64,000 nucleotides of DNA from Neospora caninum Liverpool (GCF_000208865.1 NC_018389.1:496001-560000), one strand, 5' to 3'; counted from the stretch's first letter, positions 31,906 to 44,856 are shown. The notes: generated by a model from the letters alone, not told the origin. Made by a program: numbers and translations.

Positions 31906-34900
31906 GCCGTTGGTCCATCTCCAACCTCTTCTCAGAAATGAAATAGCAGGGGGGGGGGGGGGGGGAGAGGAGGTCACCGCAGAGTCACGGCGTGGCACGA
32001 CTGCACATGTGCTTCCAAGGATGTCGAACATTCCGGCTGCGACTCAACGTTTGGAATTACGTCAAAGTCAGGCACGGTGAGGCTGCTTCCTTGGCGAAGG
32101 GACATACAAATCAATACGACAGGAGGCGTGCGAGCAACCAGCTACCTTTCGAGAATGAACCTCCTTTCGGTGGGTGTTCGTATCACTTTTTCGTGCGTGT
32201 CTGCAGTCTAACCTCGACTTCTGTTTTGCGATTCGCGAATATAGCTCTATGTTTCACTTTGCGTGTCAAGCACTGCATTGTATAAATTCGTCCAGTACCT
32301 CTCTTGACACGAGACAAATGCAGAAGTGAGGCTCCGTGAGGAGTTCCGAAGCCTATTGTGGACGACTTCTGTTCCTGTTGTTTCAGTGGCGTAGCTGTGC
32401 CTTTCCACATGAAAAAAACAGGGTATAGGTTTCATTTTGTGCAAAAAATTGTCAAAGTTAAAGGTTCCACTGGTTGGCCTCACGCGCGGATAGTCCTGAG
32501 CCGTTAGAAACCACGATCACCCATCACAGTGCTGCTGTCGGTATCGGGACGCTTCAGTCTGCATTTTCTGGTCGAGTATGGTGCCGAGGCTCGTCACCGC
32601 AAATAGAGCCCCCCTTTGTAGTAGCAATATTGAAGGCACGGTCGATCAAGTCCAAAACCTTACGCAGCTTCCCCCGTATGGTCACAATCGGGCTAGAGAG
32701 GCAGACGCATTTAAAATGGTAAGCAGGTAATGACGGTTTAAAGTATAGTTTTCTTTGTCTCTGACTTCCTCCGTGTCAACCGGTTCCGCTGACACCAGCA
32801 GATCAACATGTGTACATGTCCAGAGAGGCTTCACTCATAAAGCCAACGGCTTGACGAGTGCACGGTCTTTCCTCTGTTCATCTCGCAACCGCTAGCCTAC
32901 GTTGCAGCACCAGTGCACATCTCAAGACGGTTGACATTGCCTCCCCCTGGTTTCAGTGCTCTTTCTGCTCTAAAAACACCTGTCCGTGCTGGCAGTGTTT
33001 GGCACCGACGAATTCACCGTGGTGGACCGAAATGAAGGACCGCCCTGAAAAAAACGTAGCCTTTTGATGTGCGTCTCTTACAGTTTAATTAGAATCAGTG
33101 CATCCCCACACAGGCTGTCTGGTAAACGCGTATTCGGACACGGGCATTCGCCTATCGCTTCCGGCACCCTTTGGCGAATCTTCCGTGTTTACACCGCATC
33201 GCTTTCCGCAATCGGTTGCATCTACCACCTTTTCACTGTTGCCTGCCATGTGCAACTTCAGAAGTCATCTACTGGCGACGAGGTTTGCTACACAGAGTTT
33301 TCGCTGTCCATGCTCTGCCAATAGATTGGTCTCGAGGAGAGAGTGGCCTTCGTCGGCGTGCCAGCGATTTAGCAACGAAGGGCTCTAGGTCAACCACACG
33401 CGGTGGTACTACAGGAGCCTCGAAGAAAGCTTGATGTCTGTTCTAAGGTTGCTGTGGCGCAAGTTGTTTTTGTGCCAAAAACAGCACCTCCATCAACGTG
33501 GGTTGAGCGACAATCCATGATGATGAAAATGCTCGCGGACGTGACGACGGCAGACGCGCGCCACCACGGAGCGTTCCCGAAACAAAACGGCAGGCCAACA
33601 ACACAACTCGTCCATGCATGTTGCCCTACAGACATGATTGCAGAAGTCAGCCGTGACACGAAATGGAACGACGCCGGGAAGCTTTCACGCCCCACGCGCT
33701 GCTCCAGTTTGATTCACGCCAGCTCCTACCTGAGGGTCACCGAATATCTCCAAAAAACATCACGAACTGGAAGTCCCCTGCGGAACTCATAATTTCGAAG
33801 GTCCCCTGATAGCAGTGAGCTTGGGCGGCCCTGCACAACGGACCAGCGCTCGCACGCTCTTCTCCGAGATGCATACTGCATCGTTCGATTGCACATTGCA
33901 TGCCTAGTCTGCGGGCAAGAAAAATACGAGTCGTGTAGATGCAGCTATCTACACTACGCACACGCGACACTCTTCATTGACGTTGCCACGGTTTTCAAAT
34001 GGCTCAGAAGCGCACAGAAAAGACCAGCGAACATTTGATGCTGACCTCCTGCGTCTCCCTAAGAACAGTCCCAGGAAGAGCACCAAAATACCTCGCGGTT
34101 AGACTACGGACGAGATCGTCCTGATGCCACATGTGTGTACGGGCACACCCGTGTCCTCGTCCTCTCACTTGTCACTTCTATTTCTGTCACACGTCAGGTG
34201 AGCGACAATTGTGCGGACTTATAAAAGCTCACGTGAGAGAGGAAACGCCACGTCCGCGAACACGAGTTGCTTGGGTGCGTGTGTGTGTGTGCCTTTCCGT
34301 TGGAGCGCCCCGCTGGCTGTCTTTTGACCCTTTCCCCTCCTCTTTGTCACGGACATTGGAGAGAGTCTTTCCCTGGTCCAACTCTATACGCCTTGCCTTG
34401 TACGTGTGCGACCCGCGAGCACACCTCTCCGTGGCCGTCGCTCTCACAGGGACGCTCCCCCCGTCCAGAAGTAAACAGACAAAAGACGCCAACACACGAG
34501 CCTCTTTGCCACATGCGCGACATCTTTACCCCGGGAAAATTCCTTGAACCCTGGTACTCCCATCGGGTCACGCCTATTGCAAACGGGAACACAAGTAAAA
34601 ATGCATTCTGGCAAGACCAAGTCAACAAGCGCATGAATATGCGTACAGACAACAGTGTATTCTACGTAGTACATGCATGCGAACGTCGGGCACGTGGGAC
34701 CCTGCCGCACTCAGGACCACCCTACGCCCCGCTTCCCTGAGCTCAAGTTCTGAAAATGTACTGAGCAGACATTAGCCGCCAGATAACCGGACACGAATCA
34801 CAAAAAACAGCAAAGGACGGCAACCAACCGCCGCGTTTTTGTGACGACTCCACGCGGTGATAGGAGACCCAAAGGTGCGGCCATTCCCCAGCCCCCCATA

Positions 34901-35347
34901 CCGCATGTCGATATCGAAGCGACACGACTGCGACACTGCAGCGGCCGTACTTATCCGAAGAGCCTGAGAAGAGGTAAGCTGATACGTAACCCGCTCTCTT
35001 ACCCATTTTTTCAAATGGGCGCGAGACCACGAGAAACCGTTGCCGCTGCCGAAGGCCTTTCTTTACACCCACCACGAAACGGAAGTGACCCGATACATAT
35101 ACATATATATACATATATACATATTTATATATATACCCACGTGTACACCCTCGCGCAGATACGCAGCCGTTTCAAAGGCATTTGCAGCCCCACAAACCCA
35201 CGTTTCGGTCCCGTGAACGGAGACAGCAAAACGCCAATGAAACTACGTCTTCTACTTGGAGAGCCCTGGGCTTCTCTGAAGGCTCTGCTTTATCTCTTCC
35301 ACTCTGCCTGCATGTGGGGGCTCTGACACCATTCGTCAAAACCAGAC
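31906..35347. other. Tail-to-tail spacer
   Basis: 3.4 kb between two convergent genes, expected to hold both 3' UTRs. A 17-base G run lies at 31949-31965 just after the stop of the 795-residue protein. An AT-rich microsatellite lies at about 35094-35135. Frames up to about 130 codons (for example 33403-33792 +) have no recognisable features. One TGCATGCG motif is near 34674. Confidence 0.45.
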
Positions 35348-37171
35348 TTAGACAGCCGCCTCTGGGTTCGCAGTCGCGGGTTGTTCGTCCCTGCCAGCAG
35401 CCTGGCCTTTCCCAGACACGTCCAGCAAGGCATTTTCCTTTGCCATCGCCCTCTTCCTCTTCGCCTGGCGGAGCATGGCCATGATGATAAAGCAGTTGAT
35501 GATGCCCAGGAAAATCATCATGCCGTCGGCGGGCAAGAAGTTGTACGGAGCCAAGCCGATGAGCGTCTCAGAGGACAGTTTGTACCAGCCGATGCTCGTG
35601 AGGGAGAAGACACCGCCAATCAGCGAGGCAAGACCCGTGAGCTTTCCAAAGTATTCCGAAGGGAAGTTGATAGCCACGTAGCAGTACAGGTTGCTGAGGA
35701 CGAAGGAGCAGTAAATGAAGTAGAGCAGAGTGGAGATCGCTTTGCAAGCAATGACGTTGGGCATAACAAAGACGTACAGGAGGATCCCACAGCCATTGAG
35801 GATGCTGATAACCGGGAGAATTCCGAACTTGTCCGTCATCTTCCCAAACATGGGTCCCGGAAGGAAAGACATAATGTTCAAAACGCTGAACATCTGGTAC
35901 ACGTTGGACGTCGTCGACACTTGCAGCTGTTCCTTGTTGCTCTTTGTGTAGAACTCCGCGCGAAGAAGCGCAATGACGAAGCAGGGGACAATAAGCAGAA
36001 ACTCCTTCGACTTGAGCGTGGAAACAAACGAGACGGTGGGTTCAGCTGCAGTCCCGACGGACTCGCCCACGTGCGACAGCCGGGGCTCGTCGTGCGCACT
36101 TTGAATATCCTGGCATTGCTCCTTGAGCTCGGAGGCAACGTCTGCATCCGGCGGCAACATTGGCCCAGTGTACGAGGTGCGGCGTTGCGGGACGTTGTCT
36201 TCTTGTTTCTGATCGCTTCCAGAGTCTTGGACCAACTCTGAGGGCGGCCGGAAGACTTGCATGGGCACTGTGAACAGACTGATGACGGTGGCGAGCCCCA
36301 AGCAAACCGCGACGTAGAACACAATGATCTTCCAGAAGTCGTTCTCTCCAAATCCGTCCCCTTGGTAAATGGCGGACATCACAACGGGAACTGCAAACGA
36401 GATCGAACGCAGAGAACCGAGGACAGCCATGATGAACGACTGGTTCCCTGGGAACAGGTTCGCCATCGACAGTAAGGGGAGATAGCCGGGATCCGCAGCA
36501 ATGCCGAGGAACACGCCTCCCGCGTAGTATCCCTGGAAGCTTTCAGAAGAAAACCCAATCAACAACCAGCCGCCTGCTTCGACTGCCAGTGCGGCGAGCA
36601 TGCAAATCTTCGGCCCCGCTGCGTCAAGCAGAATGCCTGATAGAGCAGAGGAGATAAAATGGGCGGAGAACGTTGCCGTGTACAGGTTGTTAATCATGTT
36701 CTTCCTTGCCGAGCAATCTGCGTACTCGGCGTTGCCGATGACCAGGACTCCCGCACCCGCCGACTCTTCTGTGCATTCCCACGAATAGGCACCTGACTTG
36801 TACAGCATGTCCTGCATGCCATTCCAACCCCAATACGTACACCCTTTCAACAGAACGACAATGCAGAAAAGGACCGCCAGGACATACCGGTTCAGCCCGC
36901 ACGGGATCGGAATTTGCTTCCCAGCTGGGGCCGAAGCCGCCTTCCCGACAGCTTTCTTGTCGTTAAGTGCGTCGGCGTCGGCTGCAGTTGCCGGGCGCGA
37001 CACCTGAGAACTCGCCTGGAAAGGCGCGACGTCTATACTCGCCCCTCTAGAATTTCCTGCTGGGGACGCGCTGTCGATTGCCTGGAGTTCGACGCTTGGG
37101 CCAGCAGACGTCACCGTCGATCCCTCATTTCTCCCTGAGACCAAAGGCACGCTATCCTGAGCGGTCGCCAT
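35348..37171 (-). CDS. Major facilitator transporter, SLC43/ApiAT (NPT1-like) family
   Basis: Probable plasma-membrane amino-acid transporter. Single exon, 607 residues. The start at 37171 is chosen for its GCCGCCATGG context; the frame is open 70 codons further upstream but into likely 5' UTR. An N-terminal cytosolic tail of about 95 residues precedes TM1 (YVLAVLFCIVVLLKGCTYWG) and the conserved WGWNGMQDML. TM2-TM6 follow, with FLGIAADPGYLPLLSMANLF and PGNQSFIMAVLGSLRSIS, a signature of SLC43-like proteins. A hydrophilic central loop of about 90 residues separates the two six-helix halves. The second half begins SKEFLLIVPCFVIALLRAEF and includes the MFS loop FGKMTDKFG. The C-terminus is cytosolic and basic (RQAKRKRAMAKEN). 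Twelve membrane helices are countable. T. gondii has many ApiAT paralogues, and I cannot say which one this is or its substrate. Confidence 0.93.
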   Translation of the reverse strand: MATAQDSVPLVSGRNEGSTVTSAGPSVELQAIDSASPAGNSRGASIDVAPFQASSQVSRPATAADADALNDKKAVGKAASAPAGKQIPIPCGLNRYVLAVLFCIVVLLKGCTYWGWNGMQDMLYKSGAYSWECTEESAGAGVLVIGNAEYADCSARKNMINNLYTATFSAHFISSALSGILLDAAGPKICMLAALAVEAGGWLLIGFSSESFQGYYAGGVFLGIAADPGYLPLLSMANLFPGNQSFIMAVLGSLRSISFAVPVVMSAIYQGDGFGENDFWKIIVFYVAVCLGLATVISLFTVPMQVFRPPSELVQDSGSDQKQEDNVPQRRTSYTGPMLPPDADVASELKEQCQDIQSAHDEPRLSHVGESVGTAAEPTVSFVSTLKSKEFLLIVPCFVIALLRAEFYTKSNKEQLQVSTTSNVYQMFSVLNIMSFLPGPMFGKMTDKFGILPVISILNGCGILLYVFVMPNVIACKAISTLLYFIYCSFVLSNLYCYVAINFPSEYFGKLTGLASLIGGVFSLTSIGWYKLSSETLIGLAPYNFLPADGMMIFLGIINCFIIMAMLRQAKRKRAMAKENALLDVSGKGQAAGRDEQPATANPEAAV

Positions 37172-40100
37172 GGCGGCAAGGCGGTTAAAAAAAACCCAAC
37201 GCACACACGGAATAAACACCCGTGAAAAACGAAGCTTGCGTGTATAGACAACGCTGCGCGCCCCACTCTCTTGAGACGACTGCACACGAGAAGCTGAATG
37301 GGGAACCACACAAGCCGAAACGGAAAAAACGCACCTACCGTCTTCGAAAAAACGATTGGGTATCTTGTGCAAAAATGGCAACTACCGCTTCACTTGCGAT
37401 AGACAAGGACGGAACAAAAGATGTTTCCCCACAACGAGGGACCGACTCTCTAAGCAATTGCCCAAACAGAGAGGCGCAACCGCTTCACTCCTTGTTTTTT
37501 AAACGCGTCTTCACCGACACAGAGATCTCGAAGGAGGCACGGGACGTGCTCTAAACGAGCCAAAAAGCAGTAGAGTTCGATAGCCGATCCTGGCACACCC
37601 CGAGTGGAACACTCTCTCTGTGCACGAGAAATGGAAACTGCGAAAAAGCCGGCAAGTCCAACGGTCAAACCTAGTGCCGCCAGCTTTTTTCCATCTTCGT
37701 CAAAACGTCTGAGCGCGCGCGAAAAAACCAATCAGATGCATTTTTCGGAAAATTCCTATTTGCATTGTGAGTGCCCCGCAAGAGCTGTCCCAAAAATGAC
37801 CGCAGGCAGGGGTTGCACGGGAAAAGATGTCGCAGTCCACGTGGAAACTGCGGAACGGTACACAAGCCTAAAATGCGAATGACGTCTCGGCGTCACCGAG
37901 GTCAACAGCGAGATACGCACCAAAAGATAGGTCACTGCGAGTACGCGTCCGGCAACTCCTAAACATGTGACACCAAAAGACGCGAGCGTTCAGGCTCTCC
38001 GCGTCTCGCCACAGCCTATCCGGTGAAGAAAAAACCGCCGAGAATCTCAATGTTCACTGCAGCTGGGGCTGCACGATTGGTGTCACCCAGTCAGCAGCGG
38101 TCCGGCGGAACAGCCGAATACTCCGTCAGAAATAGACACTCCATACACAGTACCCGTAGCAAAAACCGTTTGTCGACTTGGAAGCCGTAGTAGAAGCGAG
38201 AAACACAGCGCGAGGTAGGCGGGAGATTTTGTGGCAGACTCGCGGGCTCCTCACTGAGCAGTCTGCCGCAGTGGCAAGGACACTGGGTTTCCTCCTTTTT
38301 CACTGAGTAGCGAGTAGCGTGTTGCAGAAAAACAAAAAAACGAGCAGACACAAGAGCCAGCCTCTATACCACGTCTTTCCTTCCTCCATTACTCCGGTCT
38401 TGCAAACCATGCAACGGCAAACGGAGAGACACAGAATTTAAATACAAGAAATCGCGGCGAAAGTCAAACACATGGTGTGCTTCAATGGAATAATGAATGA
38501 AAAGGTGTGTCGTTCAGTGATCCAACATACGCCTGGCAGGGACCGCCATCGCTGTCGAAAGTGCTCGCCGAGTTTGGGCGAAACATGACCGACTGCGCGT
38601 CGCTTGTTTCACCTCAGTTTCAGCGGTGCCCGTATTGTACTGCATTCCACGGCGGGGGGATCGGCGAAAGCAGAAGAGTCTCTGTGGTAGGTAGAGAGAG
38701 TTACTGGCAGCCTGCGCACGCCTTGGTCAGAAGACAGGAAACGCGCAGAAACATCCTGAGAACACTCGAACCGCGGTTTCTTCCCGAGAGGGTTTCCCCA
38801 GCTTCTGTTCTGCGATCGTACCGGCGCAGAAGGGACACGGATCTCAGCGGAGCTCCGTAACGCGTAGAACACAGCTAGCGAACACAGCGAATCTTCGGGG
38901 CATAAGATTTCCTGTGGTGTGCTAACAAGTGCCCAGCTTGTCTCGACAGGGGCGCAGACCCATCCTAAAGAGTCGAGCTGCTCGAGTGAGCTGATCAATG
39001 GATCGCCAGAGATATCTTCTTGCGTCCAGGGGGAACCTCTCTGCCTCGAATACCGAGGCGGCTACTGTGCAGCTCTACACCCTGAAATTCTTCTAGCGCA
39101 GTCAGGTAGCTATGATCTCTATTGCGAGCCTGTTCCGGACGCCCTGTTGCTGATCGCCCCCAAGTCGCCGTCCCAGGAAGCATCCCACGGCGGCGCAACG
39201 TTCTGGTAAACGCAAACACACCATTTTCACGAATGAGACTTGCGCTCGACTGGCATGAGGCGAACCTGACTGACTTTTACCCGTGTGTGGTCAGTCGTTA
39301 CCTTTTCGTTACACTTCAATTCGCGTCCCCGTGGCCACGCTTCGTAGCGCTCCACTAGCACGCGTAGCTGTTTCGGCTCAGCCCCTGACGGATATCCCTC
39401 GTACCGCAAATGACTCGGCCAATCTGATGCCTCTTAACGTGCCAAAGGCTTACGCGCTCGCGTCTGTTATTTAGGTGGAGGCCCAAGCCACTACAACCCT
39501 CGCCGCCGTTTCTCAATACCTCGACACAGCAATCGCTGGTGCACTTCCCACGCCTTCTCTGCAAGTGATTTTCGCGGTCCAGACGTAAACAAGCGAAGCC
39601 GGTTTACTTCAAGAAATCATGACATAAAATAGTTGGGTGTGTGCCTGTGGGCGGCGTGAGGCAAAAGGTGACACGCACCGGGCCGCACTGTGTCTCGGGA
39701 AAAACCAGCAAAAGTGGGAGGGTGGCAACAAACCTTTTCCTTGGAATCAAGAGAAGGGGAAGATTTCAGACAAGACGGCACTCTGTGCTGACAGCTAAAC
39801 GCACGTTCATCAGCCATAACATCTAACAATAGAGGCGAGTAACGAAACTGGTTTGGTTCAAACACTACACTGGATGGGACAATCAAGCACAGCTCTGCCC
39901 AGCTCTCGTCTCCGCTGTCGTCCTGTGGCCTTCTGTCTACCTTTGCTACCTTTCTCATTAGCTTTTAGACTGGTTGCACAGGAGAGAGGATTTTTAGTTG
40001 AAACATTCCCTCAAAAGCTGCTACTCGTCCGCGCTGCGCCTGCGACCGGTTCGCCTCTCCGTTCAAGAAGGAGCACCGTTTTTCGCTTGAAAAGAGGCAA

Positions 40101-41413
40101 AGTAGCGCCCGCTATCGCATCCGTGGTGAAGAAACTCTCGGAGGGTTGTCCTTTTGGCGCGAAACCGAATCCCTCTCCACCGCGATGGCATTGTTCCAAC
40201 ACACGCTTCAGGTGAGTGTGACTCTATGGCTCTGTATACGCTCAATTCGGTCTGTAGGCATGCAACTGTGTGCATGCGAACCCCGTCGACAGCCGCACTT
40301 GCTGGCCCGTTGCGGACAGACACAGGCTCCATTCCCAAAAGGGTCAAGACACTTCGAGAAAGGCATAAATCGGGAGACGGTATGTGTCGTGTTTTTGCGC
40401 AGCCGGCACAGCGTCGACAGTTGCTGTCGCCACGCCGCGTTCTTGCTGGTGTTGACGTCTCGTACACAAAACCCTCGATGCGTGCGCGACAGAGCTAAAC
40501 GGGATTTTGCGTCGAGCACGCGTTAAGCCCCGTCGTTTCGCCTTTGCGGATATTCGACGGCAGATTCATAGGGCATTCGGCGCTGCTTCTTCTTCGGAGA
40601 CAGTGACGCGCTCGAGCGACTGTTGGTGGAGATCTACGGTGAATCGCTGAATCGTGTCCAGCGTCGGCAACGTGCAGAAACCCAACCGAACGCCGTGTTG
40701 ACGGCGCCTCTTTGTTGTGCTGTCCTACGCCTTTTAGGCACGAAACACGGTCGCCTACAGGCACGTTTTTTGGACGTATCCACGCGGAAATTCCAGATTT
40801 GCCCCTCAGCTAAACAGCCTGTGCCCAGAGTCCTCTCCGCCCCAGCAGCCGGCGTCCAAAGTTCGTCGAGGTTTGGGGCCATCGCCGAGTCGAGAGTCTC
40901 CTCGACTCTGGTAAAACTTGAGGGAAAATCCACACTGACAGCTGGACACTGGAATCAGCTACTCAACACACACATTCATGTCATCTGTGGTTAGGTGCCC
41001 GGCGAGACAGCATTTCATTCACGGAGAAGCGTCGGAAACTGTTTCTGTTTTATCCCCCTTTCGAGGTTCCGGAGATTAACCACTGCTACGTGACAGGCGG
41101 TCTATCTCTCTTTCTCTGTAACTGTTAGGAAAATACGGCGTGGTCGGCAATCCTTTGCAGTTTTCTGTTTTCACTGAAGAGTGAGTGCATGCGCACCGAC
41201 GAAGTCTGCACTCTTCACGCCCAGATAACTCCCGACGGGAAATCCTTCCCCGTTTCTGCTCCAGAGACTTTCTCTCTTCGCTTACTGATCGCGGGTCTCT
41301 GCTCGCCTCTGTTTATCTCCCGGCCTTGTGGCGTCCCGTTAACCTTGTGCCGCGCGGATCGGGTCTCGCCCTATTCATTCATTTGCATTTGAAGCTGCAG
41401 AGTGTTTGAAACC
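37172..41413. promoter_or_regulatory. Head-to-head spacer between transporter and ABM-like gene
   Basis: 4.2 kb between divergent starts, long enough for two promoters plus an undetected small gene. Frames of 100-130 codons occur on both strands (for example 38507-38860 +, with CPYC) without recognisable domains. An 8-bp inverted repeat GAGTCGAG/CTCGACTC lies at 40887-40908. TGCATGCG occurs at 40271-40278 and 41186-41193. Confidence 0.4.
41186..41193. promoter_or_regulatory. YGCATGCR motif upstream of ABM-like gene
   Basis: TGCATGCG about 220 bp upstream of the ATG at 41414. Position and sequence fit the coccidian promoter element; function is inferred. Confidence 0.35.
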
Positions 41414-43436
41414 ATGTCGGTGTGCAGAGACTTGTTGGCGTGTAGGGGCTCATTTTCACACAGTCTGGACGTGCTGCGTAGAGTCCCCGTCACGCCCCGC
41501 TGTCTCCGCTGTTCAGACAGCCCGGTCGCGCGCCGCCTGGACCTCTCTTTAGCGTCTGCTTCAGACTCCGTAGCACTGTCCTCGAGCAGCCGGAAACGCC
41601 GGCGAACGTTTTCTTCTCCAGTGCCTCTTCTTTGTCGCGGGAGTCGAGGGGAAAAGGCACATTCAAGCGTTTCGAAAGGAACGTCGAGTGCGTTTAGTTT
41701 GTCCTCTCCCGCGCCGCTGAATTCTTTGTGGACCTGCCGTTCGTGGGTCTGCGCTTCCTCAGTCAGTTTTTCGAGACATTCCGGCGCCTCGAGACAGAGT
41801 CATTCAAACTCCCGAAGCGCCGCCAGCAAACAGACGCCCGACTCAGCAGAGTGCGATGCTTCCGCTCCAGGGACGGAAAATCCCGAGAGAGGACAGGAGA
41901 GACCAAAGGCAGAGAGTCCGTCGGCCCCTGTGTCCAGCTGGACTGCGAAAGACAAGTTAGAAGGAAAATACAAGTTGGAGGGAACAGGGAGGTTTTCTTC
42001 CCTGCTGGCTCTAGGCCTTGCTGGCTTCGGCCTCGGGTGGGCGGCCGAGAGCAAATGGGAAGATGCGCAAAGTGGATATATTCCTGACTCAGTGATGCGA
42101 GTTCGGTGCCTCCAGATTCCGGACCAGAAAAATCCAGAGACTAACAGCGAAGAGACCGCCAAAGACGCGTTTGAAAGTAAGCCCGCACATGTGTGAACCT
42201 GTTTCTGCCTCCACGCCTCCACGCGGCTCTTCCCCCACAAACAGGACTCTCAAACACCCCCATCGGTACGATGCCGGACATACACGCATATACAAGCATA
42301 TATGCGTGATTTCTTTACAGACTGTCATACACGTTTAAATGTATACATATGGATGATGTATACTATGTATACACGATGTCCGCATATGGGTGTACGGACA
42401 GGGAAGACGTTCAGTCCTATCGTCGGTTGCTGGGGAGAGGTTTTCCGCCCCGCGATGCTCGTTTTTCTCGACGTCTTGAACAGAAACAACCGTGCCTGAG
42501 TCCCCGACTCGATTCTTGAAAACAGACCCAAGAGCTTTGCATCGCAGAAGACCCCCGCGGGAATAGCGTAAACCACGAGTGTACGGCTGCTACACCGCCT
42601 TTCCCTTTTCTTCCCAGCTGCATGCGTGGGTCTCTGCGGCGGCTTCGTCCTTCGCCAGGGCGAACGCACCCGAGCCGCAGAGTCCGTTGTAAAAACACCG
42701 CGATGATTTGTGTGCATTTCTGTGGCTCTGAAAACCGCAGAATGGACCGCCTTCGCGGCGCGACAAAAGGGCTTTCTGTCGTCTCGTCTGTACATCCAGC
42801 CGGACGCCAGGAACTCGACTGAAGGCGACCTCGGCGAGAAGTTTGGCGACACCAAGTTTCTTGTTCTGGACACGTAAAGCTCGCATTTTAATCCACCCCA
42901 TATGCCGCATGCAGATTTCGAGCGCAATCTGTGGACACCCGATGAGGCGTCAACAGTGTTCGAAAACGCGCGTTTCCCTCTCTTTTTGGTAGATGACCGC
43001 AGATGCATCTCTTCTGCACACCACGTAAACGTGCTGCGTGTGAATCACCTTGTCTCCGCGGCTCAGTGACAGGCGCAGGACGTTTCTTCCTCGGCGTGAA
43101 TCGATTCCCGTCTGTCCCGCTTCTCTGGCGTGTCTTCCCCGCAGGTGGTTAACAGCTACCCATCAGACAGCCGCTGCGGAGGCTGCGGCGGAGACGCATC
43201 AGAGAGAGCAGGGGAAGGAAAGACCAGGCGCGCTGCCGGAGGGCGTCAGTGCACTGGGGAGCGGTGGCGAGCAGAAAGAGGCGTCAGAAGCGGAGAGGGC
43301 GAGACTGCAGGAGCAAGAGCCAGGCGCGCCTCTGTGGAACAAGAACTCCGGACAAGTTTACGTTTTCGATTCGCTCAAGAATGCACCGCTTTGGCGCGTC
43401 TTCGCCACCCAGGCTCAGCCCCCGGGCACTGCTTAA
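41414..43436 (+). CDS. Probable organellar protein with ABM-like alpha/beta-barrel domain
   Basis: Three exons (41414-42176, 42741-42873, 43145-43436) join in frame to 395 residues. The ATG (ACCATGTCG) begins a long Ser/Arg-rich region (about 1-175) that looks like an organelle-targeting presequence plus linker. A hydrophobic FSSLLALGLAGFGLGW (about 196-211) may be a membrane segment. The folded part starts MRVRCLQIP, then across the first junction DAFEKWTAFAARQKGFLSSR, then KFGDTKFLVLDTWLTATHQT. Strand, helix with a GFLSSRLY turn, and a second strand ending in LDTW fit the antibiotic-biosynthesis-monooxygenase (dimeric alpha/beta-barrel) pattern. After a Glu/Gly-rich linker the C-terminus reads APLWNKNSGQVYVFDSLKNA. 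Family placement is my inference; a lineage-specific mitochondrial protein is equally possible. A tempting extra exon at 42619 breaks the frame and is left out. Confidence 0.75.
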
Positions 43437-44856
43437 GAGGAAATGCGTGTGTGTGGAGTCGGCGAGGAGAAACCTTTTTTCCGAGTTCTTTCTGTCTTGA
43501 AACGGTGGAAAAAGGAATCACCCCTCATGCGGGAGAGAAACCGAGAAGGCCTGGTGGCAGCCCAGCTTCGTGGCAACCGGCGGCCAGATATGCTGTCGCG
43601 GCGTGGGCGTGTCACATGTGTGTCCTCCGTGCCCATCTGGTGTTGCCAGTCCTCTCGCTGCGTATATATACATATATATAGATATATAGATATATAGATA
43701 TATATATTTGTATATGTGGGTGGACCCGAAACAGCGACGCGTCGAAAGACATCCTTTTCGGCCGTCTACCCTTTAAATTTTGTAGGACTGACTGAAACGA
43801 GAGAGTGGGAGATCTGTGGAAACACCTGACAAGCTTTGGAAACCCAGGCCTCAGGGAAGACCGGGAGTCTCGCTGTACCTTGGCCCGGCCTCACGCAGGT
43901 CACAACGGGCGCTTGGTCGGCAAGAAGAAGTTCGCTGTTTACGGAGTCACCCGCGCGTGACGGTTCTTCTGGTCTACCGAACAGACGTTTCCGAATCTTC
44001 TGCGCAGGCCCGCAGATATGCATCGGAAAACCGGCCTCGGGGAAGAACGGGAACAGGAATGGACAGAGAGAGGCGAAACCACGGACGCCCACGGAGAGCA
44101 CACACACGGCGCAGCCTGCAACCACGAGGGCAATAGACCCCGAGAATGGACAGGCGACAGGCCGACTGCCAAACAGTGACAGTGACGAGAGATTTATCGA
44201 GGAAACAGGAGCGGGCCATGCATGGCGGGAAATTGTCCAGATTAGGGGTGGACGCGACCGACGGGGATAGCACTTGAGCATACCACTGCAGACACCACTG
44301 CAGACACGCAACACGGAGTGCGTCTCCGCGTTCCCTCCACAGAAAAACCGTTCCTCCAAAGGACGTCTATCTTCCAGGCCTCTCGACATATCCGCAGTTG
44401 CTTCTGAAAAGGAAATAGCCAGTGTGCCGGGGTCGGTCTGCCTCGACGAGAAGAAAAGGAAACCAAAGACAGCAAACGTGCACCTCACGCGGGGACTCCC
44501 CCGTCCTCCTACAACCCACCCTTTTCTCAGTGCCGTAGAGTGTGCGACATTCACGTTAAAATGGAAACGCCGTCGGCCGCCTTGTTCGCCTCTTGCTCGG
44601 TTCAGCGTTGCTCTGCCTGTGTCCACCCTTGCATTCGCTGGCTCCCCACGGCTTTCTCGCATAGCGTTCGACTGGTGGCCGGAGTCTTCCCGCGGTGAGC
44701 CGTCGGCACGCGGTCTCTCGCTCCCGGACTTGCCTCGGCTGAAACGCCCTTTTTCGCCGTGGATCCCGTCCCGGTCCACTGCACATCTCCCTCCACACCA
44801 AGGCGATCTTCCCTGAGCGCTTCCTTGCGGTCGGTTTCCCTCGCCTCCACGCACCC
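43437..44856. other. Tail-to-tail spacer
   Basis: 1.4 kb between convergent stops of the ABM-like gene and the methyltransferase gene. A TA-rich microsatellite occupies about 43660-43710. A 409-codon minus frame here (43766-44995) runs out of frame through the last methyltransferase exon and is regarded as a shadow. Confidence 0.5.

Noticed and set aside
42619..42708. Possible extra exon in the ABM-like gene after a good acceptor
   Set aside because: No donor in this segment gives the phase needed by the next exon, whereas joining 42176 directly to 42741 keeps frame and yields a continuous helix.
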